From the NCBI GenBank assembly GCA_035546355.1, contig DATKEH010000141.1, positions 1-15,907 on the forward strand: 15,907 nt of DNA, given 5' to 3'. Each line of letters starts with the position of its first letter. Position 1 is the first letter of the stretch. The notes under the pieces are model-generated. The model saw nothing but the letters and a program-made list of their open reading frames with translations, ran no database searches and was not told the DNA's origin. This stretch comes from DATKEH01 sp035546355 (GTDB taxonomy: Bacteria; Acidobacteriota; Thermoanaerobaculia; Multivoradales; JAIOJS01). This document shows positions 13,282-15,907 of the stretch, one piece after another. Both the position numbers and the translations under genes were made by a program.

Positions 13282-14424
13282 TCAAAGGTCGTGGCGCGCG
13301 GCCTCGTCAGACGGCAGGAAGATGGTGAACGTCGCTCCTTCGCCGGGGGAGGTCTCGACGGCGATCTGTCCGCCGCACTGCTTGACGATGCCGAACACCG
13401 TGGCCAGCCCGAGGCCGGTTCCCTTCCCCGGCTCCTTGGTGGTGAAGAAGGGCTCGAACATCCGCGCCTGGGTCGCCTCGTCCATGCCGACGCCGGTATC
13501 GGCGACCTCGAGGATGCCGTACACTCCAGGCTCGAGGCTCAGCTGCGTCGCCACGGCACCGTCATCCAGTCGGCGCCGGCGGGTGCTCAGGCGCAACCTG
13601 CCCCCGTGCGGCATGGCGTCGCCGGCGTTGACTGCCAGGTTCAGCACGACCTGTTCGAGCTGCGTGCGATCGGCGTGCACGCGAATCGGCTCGGCGGCGA
13701 GCGCGAGGTCGAGCGCGACCTCGGCGCTGACGAGTCGGCGGAGGAGGCCCTGGACTCCCTGCAGCACCTGGTTCAGGTCGAGGATCTCGAGGCGCATCGC
13801 CTGCTTGCGGCCGAAGGCGAGCAGCTGGCGTGTCAGCCCGGCGCCGTGCTCGGCGGTGCGGAGGATCTGCTCGGCGTCGCTGCGCAGGGAATCCTCGTCC
13901 AGGCGCTGCAGCAGCAGCTCGGCGTAGCCCATGATCCCCGTCAGCAGGTTGTTGAAGTCGTGGGCGATCCCACCGGCCAGCCGGCCGATGGCCTCCATCT
14001 TCTGCGCCTGCAGGAAGGCGGTCTCGGCGTCGCGGCGGGCCAGCTCCGCGTCCCGCTGCTCGAGGGCGCGGGTCACCGCCATCCCCAGCCGCGCCAGCCG
14101 GTCCTTGAGCAGGTAGTCGCTGGCGCCGCGGCGCATCGCCGCCACCGCGGTCTCCTCGCCCACCGTCCCCGAGACGATGATCAGCGGCACGTGCGGGACG
14201 TGCTCTTGCACCAGCTCGATCGCTCGGACGGCGTCGAATCCCGGCATGCTGAAATCCGAGATGACGACGTCGAGGTCGGCGCGCAGCCGCGCCACGCACT
14301 CCTCCTCGCTCTGGACGCGCTCCCACTGCGGCTCGAACCCCGCGCGGCGCAGCTCGGCGACGACCAGCTCGGCGTCGGCCGGGCTGTCCTCGAGCAGCAG
14401 CACCCGCAGCGGGCGTCCGCTCAC
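13282..14424 (-). CDS. Receiver-histidine kinase (soluble hybrid kinase)
   Basis: This is a 380-residue cytoplasmic protein with an N-terminal receiver (about 5-120; acidic pocket E12-D13, acceptor D57 in ISDFSMPG, K107 in YLLKD), a short coiled coil, then HisKA with H155 (GGIAHDFNNLL) and HATPase with N266 in NLAVNAGDA, ADTGVGM, a FFTTKEPGKGTGLGL loop (327-341) and a terminal beta layer. It has no membrane segment and no PAS or GAF domain, so input is most likely phosphorylation of its own receiver. GTG 14424 overlaps the upstream regulator stop as GTGA. The open frame continues upstream for another 178 codons, but that part is antisense-like low-complexity sequence overlying the Rcp1-like gene. 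Its place after a kinase and a receiver suggests a linear relay. Confidence 0.9.
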   Translation of the reverse strand: MSGRPLRVLLLEDSPADAELVVAELRRAGFEPQWERVQSEEECVARLRADLDVVISDFSMPGFDAVRAIELVQEHVPHVPLIIVSGTVGEETAVAAMRRGASDYLLKDRLARLGMAVTRALEQRDAELARRDAETAFLQAQKMEAIGRLAGGIAHDFNNLLTGIMGYAELLLQRLDEDSLRSDAEQILRTAEHGAGLTRQLLAFGRKQAMRLEILDLNQVLQGVQGLLRRLVSAEVALDLALAAEPIRVHADRTQLEQVVLNLAVNAGDAMPHGGRLRLSTRRRRLDDGAVATQLSLEPGVYGILEVADTGVGMDEATQARMFEPFFTTKEPGKGTGLGLATVFGIVKQCGGQIAVETSPGEGATFTIFLPSDEAARHDL

Positions 14425-14879
14425 CGCGGCGTTTCCGGCGGCTGGTTGAGGATCACCCAGTAGAGGCTGAGCTGCTCGACCACGGCGGCGAACTTCTCGA
14501 ATTCCACCGGCTTGACGATGTAGCTGTTCACCCCCAGCTCGTAGCTCTCGACGATGTCCCGCTCCTCGCGGGAGGAGGTGAGCATGATCACCGGGATGCG
14601 GCGCGTGCGGGGGTCGGACTTGAGGCGGCGGAGCACCTCCAGGCCGTCCACCTTCGGCAGCTTGAGGTCGAGCAGGATCAGGCGAGGTTGGCGCTCGGGT
14701 GCCGCCCCCCCGCCGCCGTCGCCAAACAGCAGATCCAGGGCTTCCTGGCCGTCGCGCGCCACCTGCACGTGGTTGGCGATGCGGTGGCGCTGCAGCGTGC
14801 GCAGGGTGAGCTCCCGGTCGTGCGGGTTGTCTTCCACGTAGAGGATCTCGATGGGTTGGTTGCCGAGGGGCTGGCTCAT
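14421..14879 (-). CDS. Rcp1-like single-domain response regulator
   Basis: This is a 152-residue CheY-like receiver of the Rcp1 type, the class that partners phytochrome-like kinases. Features are ILYVEDNPHDRELTLRTLQR (12-31, acidic E16-D17), acceptor D71 (LLDLKLPKVDG), T101 (LTSS) and K123 (IVKPVEF). The loop at 54-64 with a Gly-rich insert before the acceptor strand is usual in this subfamily. The end (EQLSLYWVILNQPPE) is also family-like. There is no output domain. ATG 14879 overlaps the stop of the upstream kinase as ATGA, and the stop overlaps the next kinase as GTGA, so all three should be translationally coupled. It probably takes phosphate from the upstream PAS kinase. Confidence 0.92.
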   Translation of the reverse strand: MSQPLGNQPIEILYVEDNPHDRELTLRTLQRHRIANHVQVARDGQEALDLLFGDGGGGAAPERQPRLILLDLKLPKVDGLEVLRRLKSDPRTRRIPVIMLTSSREERDIVESYELGVNSYIVKPVEFEKFAAVVEQLSLYWVILNQPPETPR

Positions 14880-15907
14880 GGCTCGGACTCTCCTCCCAGG
14901 GTGAAGTAGAAGGTGGCGCCGAGCCCGGGCTCGGCGCTGGCCCAGATGCGCCCGCCATGGCGGTGGACGATGCGCTGCACCAGGGCGAGGCCGACGCCGG
15001 TGCCGGCGAACTCGTCGTCGCGGTGCAGGCGCTGGAACACGCCGAACAGCTTGTCGGCGTAGCGCATGTCGAACCCCACCCCGTTGTCGCGCACGAAGTA
15101 GGCGCCGCCGCCCTCGGAGGGCTGCCAGCCCACCTCGATGCGGGCCGGTCGCCGGTCGCGGCTGAACTTGAGGGCGTTGGCGAGCAGGTTCAGCACCACC
15201 TGGCCCAGCAGGGCCGGATCGCCATGGCACGGTGGCAGGTCGCCCACCTCGAGGGCGACCTCGCGGCCGTCGTCCTCCTGGCGCAGCTCGGCGTAGGCGC
15301 CGCGGACCAGCGCCTCCATGGCCACCTCCCGCGGTTCCAGCGGCTTGCGTCCCAGGCGCGAGAAGGCGAGCAGGTCGTCGATCAGCTGCCCCATGCGGCG
15401 CGCGTTGTCCCGCACCACGTCGAGGTAGCGGCGGCCCTCCACCGGCAGCTGGTCGGCGCAGTCCTCCTCCAGCAGCCGGCAGAACCCGTCGATGGCGCGC
15501 AGCGGCGCCCGCAGGTCGTGCGACACCGAGTAGCTGAAGGCCTCGAGCTCAAGGTTGCTCGCCTCGACCTCGCGCAGCTTCTCCTGTAGCGCGTCGTGGA
15601 GCTCGCCGATCACCGTCTGGGCGCGGCGTCGCTCGGTGACGTCGTGCGCCTTGCTGATGACCAGCCGCCGGCCGTCCTCGAGGCGGCCCAGCGGCGCCGA
15701 GCTGAAGCTCCAGATGCGCTCCTCACCGCTCCGGGTGCGGACGACCACGTCCTCCTGCTGCACCGGCCCCGGCGCATCGAACAGGGCGGCGACGGCGTCT
15801 CGCATCGCCGCGGCCCGGTCGCCGAAGGCGCGCTCCAGCCAGTCGCCGACGGTGGGGATCTCCTCGGCGGAGTAGCCGGTGAGAGCGCTCCAGGTGTCGC
15901 TGAGCAG
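14876..15907 (-). CDS. PAS histidine kinase, bacteriophytochrome-type (5' truncated)
   Basis: This is the C-terminal 343 residues of a sensor kinase whose N-terminus is beyond the right edge. The visible frame opens in a PAS domain (WSALTGYSAEEIPTV near residues 6-20, then a PAC segment ending HDVTERR at about 93). A coiled linker follows, then HisKA with H130 (FSYSVSHDLRAPLRAIDGF) and HATPase with N244 (NLLANALKFS), RDNGVGFDM, LFGVFQRLH and GTGVGLALV. This kinase core is the form found on cyanobacterial and bacterial phytochromes, but no GAF or PHY chromophore region is visible, so light sensing cannot be claimed. Its natural partner is the Rcp1-like regulator overlapping its stop codon. The ATG at 15805 is internal, because coding sequence clearly continues upstream of it. 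Confidence 0.92.
   Translation of the reverse strand: MLSDTWSALTGYSAEEIPTVGDWLERAFGDRAAAMRDAVAALFDAPGPVQQEDVVVRTRSGEERIWSFSSAPLGRLEDGRRLVISKAHDVTERRRAQTVIGELHDALQEKLREVEASNLELEAFSYSVSHDLRAPLRAIDGFCRLLEEDCADQLPVEGRRYLDVVRDNARRMGQLIDDLLAFSRLGRKPLEPREVAMEALVRGAYAELRQEDDGREVALEVGDLPPCHGDPALLGQVVLNLLANALKFSRDRRPARIEVGWQPSEGGGAYFVRDNGVGFDMRYADKLFGVFQRLHRDDEFAGTGVGLALVQRIVHRHGGRIWASAEPGLGATFYFTLGGESEP

Noticed and set aside
14425..14958. A 178-residue N-terminal extension of the receiver-kinase
   Set aside because: It overlies the Rcp1-like gene in another frame and has the Pro/Arg/Gly-rich composition of a shadow. The GTGA overlap at 14424 gives a natural start just before the receiver domain.
1..15907. 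CRISPR arrays, tRNAs or mobile elements
   Set aside because: No regularly spaced direct repeats, cloverleaf-like sequences, transposase motifs or integrase genes were found. The only repeated non-coding DNA is the palindrome pair at 4234-4335.

Overview
The window is very GC-rich (about 70% or more by eye) and densely coded. An outer-membrane TonB-dependent receptor shows a Gram-negative envelope. The abundance of hybrid kinases and the presence of GTG, TTG and probably CTG starts would fit an environmental lineage such as Acidobacteriota or Myxococcota, but nothing here fixes the taxon. No tRNA, rRNA, CRISPR array, insertion sequence or phage gene was seen.

Region 1 (1-4232, + strand) is an envelope-sensing unit. 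It holds the 3' part of a TonB-dependent receptor, a secreted YfiR-family (DUF4154) protein and a membrane hybrid histidine kinase with a CHASE8-like periplasmic domain. In the known YfiBNR system, YfiR represses a CHASE8-HAMP diguanylate cyclase. Here the same kind of sensor appears to drive a kinase plus receiver instead. The genes overlap, which suggests one operon.

Region 2 (4233-5516) holds a pair of inverted palindromic repeats, a VOC-family ring-cleaving dioxygenase of the MhqO type that looks unrelated to its neighbours, and a roughly 200-base gap. That gap contains a candidate promoter followed by two clear RNA stem-loops just ahead of the next operon.

Region 3 (5517-11881, + strand) is a six-gene, tightly overlapping signalling operon: a STAS anti-sigma-factor antagonist, a MASE2-GAF histidine kinase with two receivers, a DivK-like single receiver, two tandem patatin-like lipases of 287 residues each, and a receiver-PP2C (SpoIIE-type) phosphatase. 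Patatin next to receiver-PP2C recalls E. coli rssA-rssB, and receiver-PP2C plus STAS recalls Pseudomonas rssB-rssC. Here both pairings sit in one operon with a dedicated kinase, two lipases and a PP2C domain whose metal ligands are intact. This is the most interesting part of the window.

Region 4 (15907-11873, - strand) is a convergent second signalling operon: a PAS histidine kinase of the bacteriophytochrome type (5' end outside the window), an Rcp1-like response regulator, a receiver-histidine kinase, and a membrane-anchored or secreted BNR/Asp-box beta-propeller whose last codons overlap the PP2C gene end to end. In all, the window carries four histidine kinases and seven receiver domains, with no HPt domain and no RsbW-type serine kinase visible.
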